Shown: positions 1 through 13,700, numbered from the stretch's first letter. The stretch is 64,000 nt of DNA from Triplophysa rosa (GCF_024868665.1 NC_079890.1:4130005-4194004); one strand, 5' to 3'. The notes: a model not told the origin generated them from the sequence alone. Made by a program: numbers and translations.

Positions 1-2245
1 CTGTATGACAAACAACTGTATGACTTTACAAACTTAAGTGACAGTATGTAGTGCAGACGAACAGTGCAAAGTATAAATAGACAGACTGTACAAAAAAGAC
101 AATATACATTACACACATATGGACAGTATATACACAATATACACAAGATATACACATAAGACATTGGACATACACATTAAATATGCAGGTGTACACATGA
201 ACGTGTATGTATAATGGATCAACCATATAGTGCACATAGTACAGATATAGGTATGTAAATTTGGTAATGGATGATTATTGCATTAGGTGCAATGCATGAT
301 GCATTACAGTCCATGAAACTAGTGCATGGTAAAAAGAAGTGTGAGCGTGTGGAGTGTGTCAGATTTTGATGTTGAGCAGTCTAATAGCCTGAGGAAAAAG
401 CTATCCTTCAGCCGGTGTGTGGGACCGGGTGCTCCGGTATCATCTGCCCAAAGGCAGCAAGGAGAGCAGCCTGTGATTCGGGTGGCTGGAATTACTGATG
501 ATCTTCCTGGCTTTCCTCATACACCACCTGGTGTAGATGTCCTGGAGAGAGGGAAGCTCATCTCCCACAACCCTCTGCAGTGCTTTGCGGTTGCCAGCGG
601 TGCTGTTTCCATACCAGGCGGTAATGCAGCCAGTTAGAATGCTCTCAACTGTGCATGTATAAAAGGTTCTGAGGATTTTTTGGCTCATCCCAAACTTCCT
701 CAGGCGCCTGAGAAAAAAGAGGCGCTGGTGTGCCTTCTTTAGCACTGCATCAGTGTGAACAGTCCAAGTGAGATCGTCAGTGATGTTGACCCCAAGGAAC
801 TTGAAGCTGTTTACCCAATCCACAGGTGTCCCGTCGATGGTGATGGGGCTGTGTTCCTTGTCCTGCCTCCTGAAATCCACCACCAGCTTCTTGGTTTTGT
901 TGGTGTTGAGCAAGAGATGGTTCTCCTAACACCTGTGTGTCAGACTGCATACCTCCTCTCTGTAGGCCGACTCGTCATTGTTAATGATCAGGCCTATCAC
1001 TGTCGTGTCATCGGCGAATTTCACAATGACGTTAGAGCTGTGTGTGGCAATGCAGTCGTCTATATATAGGGAGTAGAGGAGTGGGCTTAGGACGCATCCC
1101 TGGGGAGCACCGGTGTTGAGAGTCAGTGGGGAGGAAGTATTGTGTCCTATTCTGATAACTTGACGTCTGCCTGACAGGAAGTCCAGAATCCAGTCACACA
1201 GGGATCTGTTTAAACCCAGAGCCTGGAGCTTCAAACCAAGTTTGGTCGGCACTATGGTATTGAATGCTGAGCTTTGCGAATGTTCACCCGTCGGAAGGAT
1301 CGGGTTACATCCGCTACGGAGCAGCGGGTGCGCTCTCTGTGTAGTGGTTGTTTTGCACTTCGAAGCGAGCGTAAAATGAGTTTAGCTCGTCCGGTAGAGA
1401 GGCAGCAATGTTCGCAGTGGTTGTTGTGTTCCCGCTGAAGTCTGTGATGTTACAGATGCCCTTCCACATGCTTCTCGCGTCGTTGGTTTTAAACTGTCCT
1501 TCTATTTTGCCTCTGTACTCACGCTTGGCAGATTTGATCATTTTCCGTAGAGAATAATTAGCCTGCTTGTGATCTGTTTCGTTGCCGGTGTTCTGCCAAT
1601 TTATGCTACCCTGTCAAATTTTGCTACCTCCATACAAAACAGGACTAACCCCTCCCCCAACCCAACCCTTAACCCCTCCCGCAACCAAATCACAACACAA
1701 CAGTAGCAAAATTCTATGGGTAGTATAAATTGACAGAACACCGGATTTAAAAGCTTTAAAAGGTTCGTGCTGATAATGCTGTTCGAACATCGCCATTAAT
1801 CCACGGTTTTTGATTGGGGTAGATGCGGATTGTTGTGGCACCACGTCTTCTATACACTTCCTGATAAAGCATGTTACGGTATCCGAGTAAGCCTCGATGT
1901 CGTCATCAGAAGCAGGCCAGAACATTTCCCAGGAAACGTGATCAAAACAGTCTTGTAGTATAGAGTCTGAATTGTCCGACCAGCAGTGAATCGTCCTTAG
2001 GGCTGGCGCTTCCTGTTTTAACCTCTGTGGGCAGGAGCAGAACCGAAGCGTGGTCTGATTTTCCGAAAGCTGAGCGGGGGAGGGATTTGTAGCCATCCCA
2101 GAAGGGAGAGTAGCAGTGATCCAAAACATGGTCCCCACGTGTGTTTGTGGTGATATGTTGAAAGTATTTTGTAGCTATTTTTCTCAAGTTAGCTTTGTTG
2201 AAGTCCCCTGTTAAAATAAACGCGGCTTCTGGGTGTGCGGTTTCC
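1..2245 (-). mobile_element. Decayed non-LTR retrotransposon (CR1/L2/Rex-like LINE), 5'-truncated
   Basis: Read on the minus strand, the order is endonuclease remnant (GDFNKANLRK, GDHVLDHCYSPF, GKSDHASVLL, about 2240-2020), a linker (about 2010-1745), and reverse transcriptase with [16 protein letters not shown] and [10 protein letters not shown] (1250-930). The C-terminal region with FKFLGVNITDDLTW, TAWYGNS and KALQRVV lies at 910-440. Frames are broken near 1255-1310, at about 930 and by a MITE at 1589-1740, so the element is dead. The AT-rich, TATACAC-rich 1-325 is probably its 3' end. Confidence 0.88.
1589..1740. mobile_element. 152-bp MITE inserted in the LINE
   Basis: The ends TGTTCTGCCAATTTATGCTA and the complement of TAGTATAAATTGACAGAACA form inverted repeats. 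CCGG flanks both sides (1585-1588, 1741-1744), and removing the element restores a continuous LINE sequence. It has no coding capacity. Confidence 0.75.
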
Positions 2246-2261
2246 TGCTCGCATATGGAAA

Positions 2262-2440
2262 ACCGCACAAACAGAGCAACAGGATAATCAAACAAGAACA
2301 CGGCAAGGTACACTGGCGGAAGGCAAGGTACATAACATGACATAGCAAAACGAAACAGCACAGGACAGCAAACACAAGGGTATTAAATAGGGGAACTAAC
2401 AAGGGATAATTACACTAGGCAGGTGTTGGGTTAAGGACAT
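2262..2440 (-). mobile_element. Fragment of the solo-LTR family also at 4558-5121
   Basis: Shared strings include ACAAGGGTATTAAATAGGGG versus ACAAGGGCATTAAATAAGGG in the 4.6-5.1 kb copy, in the same orientation. It abuts the LINE endonuclease remnant. Both ends are missing. Confidence 0.6.
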
Positions 2441-3021
2441 ATTGTGTTGTTTTACACAACAGTTTTTAGAGTGTAGTTATACTGTCTGAAGCAGCTATAT
2501 AAATAAAATTTGCTGCCAGTTTGCTCAAAACTAATGTACCGTATCATGTGGTATTAAGACATCAACAGTAATCTCCATTCATAATTTAAACATGGTTAAT
2601 GTATAAATTATTGTTAATTCAAACTACAACATAGTTTGTGTTTCTATCACGATGGTGTTATTTTTATCCATCATGCTCTGAAAAACATTTTGCTGTTTGG
2701 CATTAGCTGGCTTAGCCATCGGGTGAGCAGATGCAGAGCACAGATGGACTTACATTGCGTAGACACCGTGAAGTACACATGCCTCTCATTATTATTAATA
2801 GCATCACATAATTATCTCTTATGGGGTTGCCAGTTTAGGTGGTCCCTTGAAATAAATGTATTTACTTTAAATTTGTGGGTAATTTGCTGTACATGTGCAT
2901 GAGTGTTCGCCAGACATTTCCTAATAACATTTGATTGTATTTTTTGTAGTGTAAGGGGTAATCTTTTGTCCAAAAGGAAGGAAAAATAAGACTAATAAAG
3001 TGAATAATAATAGTCAACTAA
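2441..3021. other. Non-coding stretch, nothing recognised
   Basis: AT-rich DNA between a LTR fragment and the next LTR element. No exon-like open frame with splice sites or homology was seen. Confidence 0.5.
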
Positions 3022-3026
3022 CCCTT

Positions 3027-4408
3027 TGTCACGGTTTTGTTATGTTGTGTTAGGGTTTTGTGTTCTAGTTTGCCCGAGTTCATTCATTAGTTTCCTTGGT
3101 TGTTAATTGCCCCACACCTATTTCTGTTCTCCCTAATACTGCTCCTTGGTCGTGTGCTTACTACGCTACACGTGTGACAGAATATCGGACCGAAAGAAGA
3201 TTTTAAAGCAGAGTTTTTCCTTTTTTGTCCATTTTTGTCTCCTCTCCCGGTATGGCTCTGCCTGCCGTCCAGCTCCTCTGCCTGGAGCAGATGGACCATT
3301 CGCTGGAGGGCCATACCAGGGACTTTTTAGATCTAGCGTGCCTTTCCCACTTCCCTAAGCAGTGTAAGGCACACCTGCCAGCGAACGGTCCCCGAGACGG
3401 ACTGAAATGGACTGTTTTTCTCTGTCTGCCCCGCTGAGGATGTCTCCAGCCCCACTCCCTAACCAGAGACCAGCCATCACCCGATGCACGGAGCGTATGC
3501 GCGTAGAGCTCGAGCCTGCCGTGACACGAGAGCCAGCATGCACAACCATGCCTGAGTCCATCATTGCCCCGGAGCCCGAGCCTGAAGACCTGTCTGACCA
3601 GGTGCGTGACCCGTGCGTTGCCGTGGAAGTGCCGGTGGAGATTGACGGCTTCGAGGGAAACCTTGCCCCCCCTCTCGTTGCAGAGGGTGAGCTATTACTG
3701 GCCTCTGGCATAATGGACTGGACTAATGAAGAGGTTTTTTGGCTGCTCCCTTCCCCGCTGGTCCCGTAGAGCTCTCCTTCATCTTCTGAGTCTCCGTTGG
3801 CCAAGCCCTCCTTCATCTTCCAAGTCATTGCTGGTCCCGCCCAGCTCTCTTTCGCCTCCCAAGTCTCCGCTGGTCCCACCCAGCTCTCCTTCATCAGCCA
3901 GCACCTCCTCTCTAGCCTCTAAGAAGGTCCCGCCTAGCCTCCCTCTCCCGCCGCCTCTGTTGCTGCCAGCCAGTCCATCAGCCCTGGGTCCGCTGGCATC
4001 TGAAGACCCCCTCAGCTCACCCTCACCACCCTGGCCCCACGGACTGCTACCTCTCCCTGTTGCCTGCCCCTCTTCCACCTCCTGAGCCCCCGGCCTCCTT
4101 TCTCTGTTGGACTTTGTCGGCGCGAGGACGAACGTCACGGATTTGTTATGTTGTGTTATGGTTTTGTTCTGTGTTCTAGTTTACCCGTGTTCATTCATTA
4201 GTTTCCTTGGTTGTTAATTGCCCCACACCCGTTTCTCCCTGATTACACTTTCCCCACGTATTTAAGCCCTGTGTTTTCTGAGTTCATGGTCTGGTATTAT
4301 CTTTATGTTAACGTGTGTTTCTGTTTTATACTCTTGTGGATTTATTAAAGACACCCTTTTTGGAATACTACTCCTTAGTCGTGCGCTTACTAGGCTACAC
4401 ACTTGACA
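3027..4408 (+). mobile_element. Short LTR retrotransposon with 5-bp target duplication
   Basis: The element starts TGTCACGG and ends CTTGACA, and is flanked by CCCTT on both sides (3022-3026, 4409-4413). The left LTR is about 3027-3179 and the right LTR about 4133-4408. The left one lacks roughly 120 bp present in the right one, including a TTTATTAAAGACACC polyadenylation-like stretch. There is no reverse transcriptase, so it depends on other elements for movement. Confidence 0.85.
3252..3769 (+). pseudogene. Broken gag-like gene of the LTR element
   Basis: It starts MALPAVQLLCLEQMDHSLEG and continues with TRDFLDLACLSHFP, a sequence I know as widespread in fish retroelement-type proteins. 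A frame change near 3400-3437 moves to a second frame with Glu/Pro-rich RVELEPAVTREPACTTMPES. A Ser/Pro-rich tail region follows to about 4080. The protein is disrupted and probably not made. Confidence 0.6.
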
Positions 4409-4557
4409 CCCTTAAACTGTGCATAGTTTACATGGTGAAATAAATAGGCTTTTCAACTATTTAATAGAAAGGTAAAACGCTTCCTACAGTATAGGAAGTA
4501 TACACAAGTGGCCACTTGATGTAAAAGAAAAATCTGAACTAAAAGTTATTTGTTATT

Positions 4558-5121
4558 TGTCAGGGTGTGGTAGGGAAGAACCCAAATGCAGGCAGCGGTT
4601 AAGGGGTTAACAAGCAAGATTTATTTAAACACAAAACAAAGACCCATGGGGGGGTAAAACAACAATAACGAGGAGAAATAATATGACAGGCAAACAGGAA
4701 CGTAGACTAACTAACACTGGACTAAAACAACACTTGACAAAACTACACTAGACTAGACTGGGATCACTTACAGACAGGAACAAGACGCAACGTCTTCAAA
4801 GACATGGCTCAAATGCAGCAAACAGCAATCGAACAAAACAAGCAAATGGTACAAAACGAACGAGCACAGAACAGCAGACACAAGGGCATTAAATAAGGGA
4901 ACTAACAAACAAGATAACAATGGGCAGGTGTGGGTAATGAGACACAGGCGGGAAGCTAAACGAGGAAATGAGAGGGGCGGGGCCAAAGACGAGACCGGAA
5001 AGAACGCACATTATGTCGTGGCCGGCAATAATATGTTTCTCTCCACACAAAACAAGAGGCTCTGCCATGATTCTGCCACAAGACCAAGAAAGACATGACA
5101 TGATAAGGCAGAATCATGACA
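4558..5121 (-). mobile_element. Solo LTR (TGTCATGATTCTGCC family), antisense
   Basis: Read on the minus strand it begins TGTCATGATTCTGCC at 5121 and ends CCTGACA at 4558. GTTAT occurs at 4552-4556 and 5122-5126, a likely target duplication off by one base. The 5' end holds an inverted pair, TCATGATTCTGCC and GGCAGAATCATG, seen again in the copies at 46190 and 61991. Confidence 0.75.
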
Positions 5122-5197
5122 GTTATTATTATGTTACTTTATTGTGGTTGAAATTACATGAGGATTCTTATGTGATGTTTAATTTTTTTATACACAG

Positions 5198-5420
5198 ATA
5201 TCTAGTTTCCAGACTTCAGCACTGCTGAGTGTGGCAGATTCTTTAGAATTCCAGTCGGATCCGTTAGGCAGCTTCAGTATGCTGATGTGTGGATCAGGCT
5301 TTAACTCGACGTCCAACCATACCAGCAGATCAGTCGTCACAACTGAGTCACTCAACTCAAACCAGCAAAACATACGTGCTGCAACAGCTGAGAACTCCAA
5401 CACAACCAACACGAACGGCA
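5198..5420 (+). CDS. abca7: abca7-like exon e1 (extracellular domain 1, Asn/Ser/Thr-rich segment)
   Basis: Acceptor is a T-rich tract ending TACACAG, and the donor is GTAAGA. The exon is 223 nt, phase 0 to phase 1. It reads [18 protein letters not shown], then SMLMCGSGF, matching the place of the conserved 'VCG' of ABCA1, then an Asn/Ser/Thr-rich stretch with three N-glycosylation sequons (NST, NHT, NTT). Later AG acceptors at 5212 and 5219 are possible alternative starts. Its end phase fits e2. No earlier exon was recognised in 1-5197. Confidence 0.75.
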
Positions 5421-8400
5421 GTAAGAGACGATTCTGAATCAAATGACACAAATCATGGGGATTTGATGGGTTTCTTATAACGTGTCCTTCGGTGATATTA
5501 CCTTACCTCGTCCATAAAGGTTACATCAGCTGAAAATATATGCTGTTATGGAATCAACAACTTTTACATTTACATTTATGATGAAATGCATGTCTTTTTT
5601 TAGTTAGAAAAAAGACATGCACAATTAAACCAGATACATTTGTAAATACAATAAACTAAAGTCCAGTCTCTATCTGGTCTAACAATATGCAAGTATGCAG
5701 TATGCACAAATGCAGATGCTTTTAGCCATGCAAGCTCAATTTCAATAATTTTCTGTTCCAAAATTGTGTCAAATATAATCTCTAATGCTTTGCATACATT
5801 GCTGTGAGATGGACTGCAGTGGACATTTCCATTAGATGCCCTTTATAGTTTCCACTTTCAGGTCAATTATTGCAATGATGGAGCAACAGATTGAAAATAA
5901 TAATATAGGATTTGTTTATAATCAAGTCAAGTCATGTTAGTTTTTTGTAGTGCTTTTTACAGCTTGCATTGTATCAAAGCAGCTGTACAAGAAAAAAAAA
6001 CGCATGTTAATAAAGCAGATTAAAAAGAAATATGAATAACTAAATTCATAAATTCATATTCATATATAAACTCCCTGGTAAGCAATTAGGCTACTCCTCG
6101 AATGAAGCCGCATCTACGTTTTAAGGGATTTGTGCACGTTGCATTATTTGTGAGCTTTATATGCGCAATGACGTCTAACCTCCCCGCCAAAGCAAGTAGT
6201 CGCTTTAGCATCCGCCGTTTTTTAGATGCAGTAAGGCTTTAAAAAATCACAAGCGGGTTATAATTGATGTGTTTTATGTCATAGAATAAAACGTGAAAAT
6301 ATCTAGAGGTTTTGTTAACCACAGACCTTATTTCAGGCGATTGACCAAAAACCCATTCAAAAAATCCATTAGACTAGGGAGATGGAACCGGAAGTCCTAA
6401 AATGCTAACTCACTTCCAGGGTTTGCAAAGAATAATACGTCATCTCTGATGTACTGGATTCCAGTACTTGCATATACTGTATATACTTTCCCATACAAAC
6501 AGCACATACTGTATAGTGTTTGGGAATGGTTTGCTAGTTTTGATGCAGGATGAGTCCATCGCTTTACATCCAACAATAAAATACAATGACATTGATTATT
6601 TTTTACTTGTATTTGTTATATTTTTGATAGGGATGCACCGAGACCGATACCAGTATCGGTATCAGGCCCGATACTAAGGTCAAGAGCTCGTACTCGTAAA
6701 AATGCACCGATCCCAATGGTCGATACCTCATGTGACATAACTGACTGAAATTTGTTTTAAAATTTGCTTAGAAAATTATTTATTTTTTCATAATGTATAT
6801 GAGGTGGAATTGTAATCATGAAGCTATTCTATCTGTCTCACTGTGTTGTGAAAAGGTACAGGCATTGGTACCGGCGATACCCGTTCTTTAAAAAATGGTA
6901 TCGTATAAACGTGCATCCCTAATTTTTGATATAGCAGACATAGACTGGCAGTACTGTGACGGGTTAGCTCGGCACATACAAAATCCTCTCATCAGCCCAA
7001 GCCACAGATATCGCTGAGGCGCTGCAGTTTGTTTGTTTGTTTACAGCGTCTTTTTTTTGTTTTTCAGCGTGTTTTTTCCGAGCACTCCTGTGTGCTGAAT
7101 ATCAGGAGGATGGAGTTAATGAGTGACTCTGTTGGGCTGTTCTGTTAATTACCTTCTCTTTGAAACTCCAGTAAACAGGATTCGCAGTTTCTCCCCGAAC
7201 GCCGCCCGGCCCTGCTGTGGCTTTCTTTTCTTCTGACTCTACAAATAACAAAAAAACATGTTCCTTTCTCTTTTTAATGGCTTTCCGGCCCCGTTCGCAT
7301 GCCAAAGGGATTCTGCTCACTCTCTTTCGGAATTCTGGGATTGTACACAAACGTCTGTGGGAATCCAGAAAGGATGTGTCAGTCAAGAGCCAATGAGGAG
7401 ACATCCGTGACTCTCTAGTGGGAGTGCAGATGGTTGTGTTGTGTTATACAGATTGTGTGTTTGTGTATGCAATGTTTATAATGGGGTATTTAATTACAGT
7501 ACGCTCAGAAAAATAAAGGTACTAAAAGGGTTCTTCGCAGAGATGCCATAGAAGAACATATTTTACTCAGAGGCTTTAAAAATGTTGATTTATTACCTTT
7601 TTTTCATTTGAAACCTTCCAAAGGTACTGTGAATGTTAAAGGCTCTTTATGGAACCATTAAGCCCAACCTTTTAGAAACCTTTATTTTTAGGAGAAGGTT
7701 TGGAAATAATGGGGCAGTATGCCATTTGACAGAAAGAGAAAGTTTAGCAAGTGAAAGACCTTACAATTATATAATATTTTTTAAAGTTTTATATAGTTTT
7801 AAACGATAGTTCACCCCAAAATTTAAAAACCAGTGTAAATTTATTTGTTCTGCTAAACACAGAAAGATATTTGTAAGAATGTCAGTACCCAACAGATCTC
7901 ATCCCCCATGGACTCCCATAGTATTTATTTTCCCTACTATGGCAGTATATGGGGAATGAGATCTGTTTGGTTACTGACATTCTTACAAATATCTTTCTTT
8001 GTGTTTATCAGAACAAAGAAGTTTATACTGGTTTGGAACAACCTGAGGGTAAGTAATTGGGTGAACTATCCCTTTAAGTTTTGTTTACGATGGTGCAGAA
8101 GGTTGAATGTTAATAGAATTCAAAAACAGCATTTTAGATTACCATGTAAATACTGTGAAATATGGTAATGGTGCCCATAAGTACCACAGTATTACTGATC
8201 TGATGCCATTGGTGTACCACAGCCATAGGATTTCTCACACTATTTGTCTCGCTTACACGTTAAGGTCATTATTTAGCAATGAAATTCAGTGATGTATGTT
8301 GTTTTGAATCTGCAATTGTATCAGTGTTTGTTTGTTGGAGTGATTTTGTTATCTGTTCTTTGAGTAATGTCACATCGTGAAGTTTTGAGGAGAACTCATT

Positions 8401-10755
8401 TCATTACAGTCTAATGCAGGTTATTCAGTTTGTGATCTGTCCTGATGTGGTTGTGCAGAAGAGTGAAGATGGTGATTTGTCTTCCCGTGATGCGTTTCCT
8501 TTATTCTGCGTTTATTTTCAGGAGGTTGAGTTCCGTTCAGTTCAAGGCTTTTCTGTGAGTCTTCTGCACCGAATAGACAAATGAAATATGAATAAAACGT
8601 TTTATTTACATTGACAAAATTATTACACCACTGCAGATCCAAGAGATGTCTTTTTCTGAATGGTTCAGTCTGCTTTGTCATCTCTGCCAAGGCTAAACGT
8701 GGATTTGGTAATATGAAAGATGTTTTAAATATGACATCATAGAGATCATTGACACAGTAAAAAAGGATAATAAACATCTCATGATAAAACGAAACTGACT
8801 GGGAAGAACTGTGTTATGAATTCTTTATCTATGTGCAGGTAAAATAGCATTAGGTTAGAGTTAAGTTCTCAATCCCAGTCTCTGAATCGAAGCGTGTATG
8901 TGAACCTGTGCTTCATTCTGGCTGTGATTCTTCTGCTCAACTGATTTTGTATCACCACTCTTCTTCTGTGTTCACAGCAGGTGATTTCTGTAAAAATCTG
9001 ACGGACACACTGGAGAGTTCGTCCGCCATGCGGCTGTTCTGGAGAACCTTCCGTCCCTTCCTGCAGGGAAAAATCCTTTATGCTCCTGACACAAACGTTA
9101 CGCAGAGAATCATTTCAGAGGTACACAAACACAGAGAGGAAAATTTGAAAAAAACAGACCCTTTTAACCTTTTTAGGAGTAATGCAAATGAAAGTATACA
9201 AGAAATGCAAGTGTGTATGAATACAGATGTTTTGACACCCTTAGAAATAAGAGGAGGAAATGTATGTAGTTTAAAGGGAAAGTCCATCATTTACTCATCC
9301 TCAGATTTATTTGTTCTGCTAAACACAAAGGAAGATATTTGTAAGAATGTCAGTATCCAAACAGATCTCAGATCTCCCCTATTGACTCCCATAGTATTTA
9401 TTTTCCCTGCTATGGCAGTAAATGGGGAATGAGAACTGTTTGGTTACTGACATTCTTCCAAATATCTTTCTCTGTGCTCGTCAGAACAAGGACATTTAGA
9501 CAGGTTTGGAACAACCTGAGGGTGAGTAAATGATGACAAAATTTTCATTTTTGGGTGAACTGTCCCTTTAAATATTAACCTCCTCAACATTCCAGCACTA
9601 TCAGAAGATGCAGAACTGTCTAAAAACCAGTCACCAGTTTCTTGAGCTGCAGACACATTAGAGAAACGTGTTATTCTTGTGAGATTAAATGAAGAAGCTT
9701 CTCCCGAGCATTCAGAACACCACATAACATCAGTTACAGCAGCGTCCAAAAGGGCAGACAGAAACATTTTAAATATTGATCCGAGACTTAAAGAAAAGAA
9801 CGAAAAGTTTACTTTCACTTTACAAAACATAAAATGATTTATATAGCCCAGCATACAGTCCCTCCCGAGTGCACCTGTTAGAAGCTGTACGCATGTATCA
9901 TCCCGGGTGAACACATCTCTGGTTTGAACGCATTGCGTTGTGTGGATGATTCATGTTTTCTTTGGAATCCTTATGGCTTTACTGTAATTCTTTAATCAGG
10001 CCAACCGTACGTTTGACGCTCTGGCTAAAGTGGGCGATCTGGCAGAGGCGTGGCTTCAAAACAAAAACGAGATCTGGGATTTCTTCAACAACAGCATGCA
10101 GATCAACACGCTGAGGGTGAGACTGCTTTTAAACCTTTACGTGACCCTTACACAAAGCCAGTCAGGCGAGGATCCAGCCTGAAATGGATAGTTCATTCAA
10201 AAATCAAAAAAATTGTTCTGTCGTATGTCATTCAAAACTTGCATTTGACACTTTCGTTTGTGGAACACAAAAGATGATATTTTGAGAAATGTAGAAGTCA
10301 ATGGGGGTTAATGTTGTTTGTTTACCGACATTCTTCAAACTATCTTCTTTTGTGTTGTGCAGAAAAAAGTTTGAAATGACCCAAGGGTGAATAAATAACG
10401 AAAGAATTTTCATTTTTGGGTGAAATATCCCTTTAACCCCAGCAGTTAATATCCACTATATCATGAGGAGTTGGTTTATTAGCACACTGAAGGATACGCA
10501 GGGTTTATCCTTCATTGTGATGTCCATTATTGTTGTGGATGACTCACCTCTCCTGAAAATCAAAGCGAGTCTCTCTCACGCACAAGATCTTAAACCCGCA
10601 GGTGTGTCTGAGAGAGTTTACGGCCCCTCCTCTGCGATGGCCATGAAAGGAGAAGGTAATTATGGGTAAGTGCAGGATCATTTTCACCAACAGCAGGAAA
10701 GGGATTAACCAGCTGCACACCTTCAGACAATCCCTCTATCACTCGACTACCCTCT

Positions 10756-10786
<31 letters not shown>

Positions 10787-13700
10787 ATTACTTTAACGTT
10801 ACTTTAAACGAGCTCAGATAGAGAGACGAATCAGGAGAAGTGCGGATTGAGAAACGATCTGTGCTTTGACTTTCTCGTTGCTCTGGGCATGACCTTTACA
10901 CAGGACAATTTCTCTTGGGCTTCGTTACAAAACCTAGCGAGTGACTTATGCACGCAGCATTTTAAGGGATCATAGTGATGCAAAGGTTGTTCCAAACAGT
11001 AGGCATGGTAGTAACGTTCTAAAGCACCTAGTTTTCGAAAAAGGCATCCCAGAATGCATTGATGTAGCTTGAGGAACAAATGAAAGGAATGAACATAAAA
11101 GGTTCTTTGATGCCATAGAAGAACCTTTTGGTTCCATAAAGAACATTTAAGATCTGAAGAACCTTTCTATTTTAAAAAATCTGTTCTTCAGATTATAAAA
11201 AAGTAAGAAAGAGATGGTTCTTTAGAGAACCTTTTACTGAATGGTCCTTTGTGGAACCAAAAATGGTTCTTCTATGGCATTGCTGTGAAGAACCTTTTAA
11301 GCACCTTTATTTTTAAATAAATGTGAGTGTAGTGTATAATTACACTTTGGTTTTATTAACAAAAACAATATTGTCTAATTAATACTATTTCTTAACTCAA
11401 ATTAGACTTTTTTCTCTCATTTTTGCGTGCACACAGTTTTTTAGGCTTATTAGAATGTTGTGTTGTAAGCTAAGCAATTTATTTGTCAAAATATGTATTT
11501 TGTGTGGTCTGCCTGAGGAGAACTGCTTACATACAGCGTTTCAAATCTCTCAATTTCTTAAATAAATCATTTTAAAAGCTACCTTTTTATTCTGTAGCGG
11601 GAGATTTTAGAGGTCTACTCTCCACCTCCATATTCTTGTCACATTTACGTCTGTTTCCTTATTTAGTTTTCTCCGTTTTTGCCATTGGACTTAATTTTGC
11701 CACGATCCCTAACGTGTACCTCGTTTGTTTTACTCGCACCTGTTAGTTGTTATCGTCATCACTTGTACACTATTTAGCCACTGCCTTTTTCGTTTGTTCT
11801 TTGTCTTGTCTAAAGTGTTGTAACTGCCTTCTTTGAGTTTTGTTTATTTGTCTGAAGTGCTTTCATTAAATATATCTATTCACTGTGAATGACCTTCGAC
11901 TTCTTCGTCTATCGCCGCTGTTACAATTCTGGCTATATTAGCAAGTATTTAATCGGATGCACACGCTGGCCTGAAGTTAACTTCTTATTTCTTATAATAC
12001 TTTACTCTGTTTTATAAAAGAGAGTTTTGTTTAACAGAGCGCGATCTTGAAATGTCAGCCCTGTTACTGATTTTTATCGTTTTGCTGTACAGTAAACAAA
12101 TCATCGAAGTGGATGTTTGTAAAAATATCAGCATTAAAATCTGTCCCTGAGGTATCTGATTTTACTCTAGTTTATCAAGTCAAATTCAACTGTGAAATTG
12201 TCAACCCTATTACCCGAGTCTGCAGTTATATATTAACACATAACATGAAAATTGAAAATGTATTAGTTTAGATTAAGATAGCACAGATCAGTTTAATAAC
12301 CCCTCAAACAGATTACGTGAATAAATTGTTTCGAAGGCATCCACTCCAATGAATGACAGGTTTCATTAAAGTTTGCCTTAGAAAGCAGATGTCTAGGCAG
12401 TACTACAGTGCTACTGTCTCACTCTTTTGATATGCCATAGAGTGAAATAATCATTCAAACTGTTTAGTTGTCTCTCAGCATCTATTGTCTAAAAGCTGAA
12501 TGAATTACATTGCTACTGCCATGTGGTTTGGCACAATGATTTAGATTTAATGACTGTAATATTTAGTCTTCCATTAGCAGCAATACACTAATGTGTTCAT
12601 TTAATATTTCTTTAATGAAAAAAAAAACAGTTTTAAGGCCATTGCACATTGAGTCCGAAATTTGCGCACGTTAAAAGATAAATACGACCTCACGTTGTGT
12701 CAATCACATTTACACACTGCCTCCGATATTTTCATCCGTCAAAAAAAATTAGGACTGGGTTTGATTTTCTGCGTTTTTCGCATCAGTAGCAGTCAAATTC
12801 AGAGACACCACCATACAAACGAGCGCCAAATAAAAAACGTATACGAAAATTTCGGACCGTATGTGCAAAGACCTTAACTATTAATATTTTACAAGCAAAC
12901 CTTTGTATTTGATTGGAAACAGTGTGCCATTGGTCTTAAATTAGTGATCTCAAGAAGAGTACATACAATATACAGTACAGTGTATATGCAGTATGTTCAG
13001 TCTTTCCGTCTGTCTGTTTGTCTTTCTGCATTTATTTCTACCTTCCTGTCTGTCTGTCTGACCATCTGTCCGAGTTTTTGAACTCCCGACATAAGGGCAA
13101 GTCTTGAGCTCGGCACATTTGCACATTCTATAATCAGTTCCTTTAGGGCTTGTGCGTTTTTTGCTGGGTTGTGCTAAGCAGGTTTGGGAAGTTTTAATAA
13201 ACCTTTAATCATGAGAAATACGACTTTAATGATCATAATGTCTCGGTTTTATTAGCTGTTTCTGATGCAGGAGAGATTATCTTACTGTGGTACACTGATC
13301 ATCGAGATGCACCCATATACACACCTTTGAAAACAATCTACTTAAAGCAGTGCAATAATTTACATACAGTATGAATATCGACAAAAAAATCCATCTAGAT
13401 TTGAATATGTCTGTGTTTATCTGTTTATGTTTAGTTTTGTAGAAAGTGATGTGTGTTTGTTGGGTTTGTAGTTGCTGTGTTGTCTGTGTGTGTTTTTACA
13501 GTCATGTGCATTTAGTGTATGTGTGTTTGTTGTGTTTTTAGTTGTTTTGTTATGTGTGTCCATGTTTTATTTGTATGTTTGTGTACTTTAGTCATATGCA
13601 TTTACTGTATGTACATTGTTGGTTTGTATGTTTGTTTGTGTGTGTATATGTGTTTACTATGTGTTGGTATTCTCACATATGCTTGTGTGTGTGAGTGTGT

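Noticed and set aside
3726..4138. Ser/Pro-rich frame on plus and Gly/Glu-rich frame on minus
   Set aside because: Both are readings of the same low-complexity tail of the LTR element.
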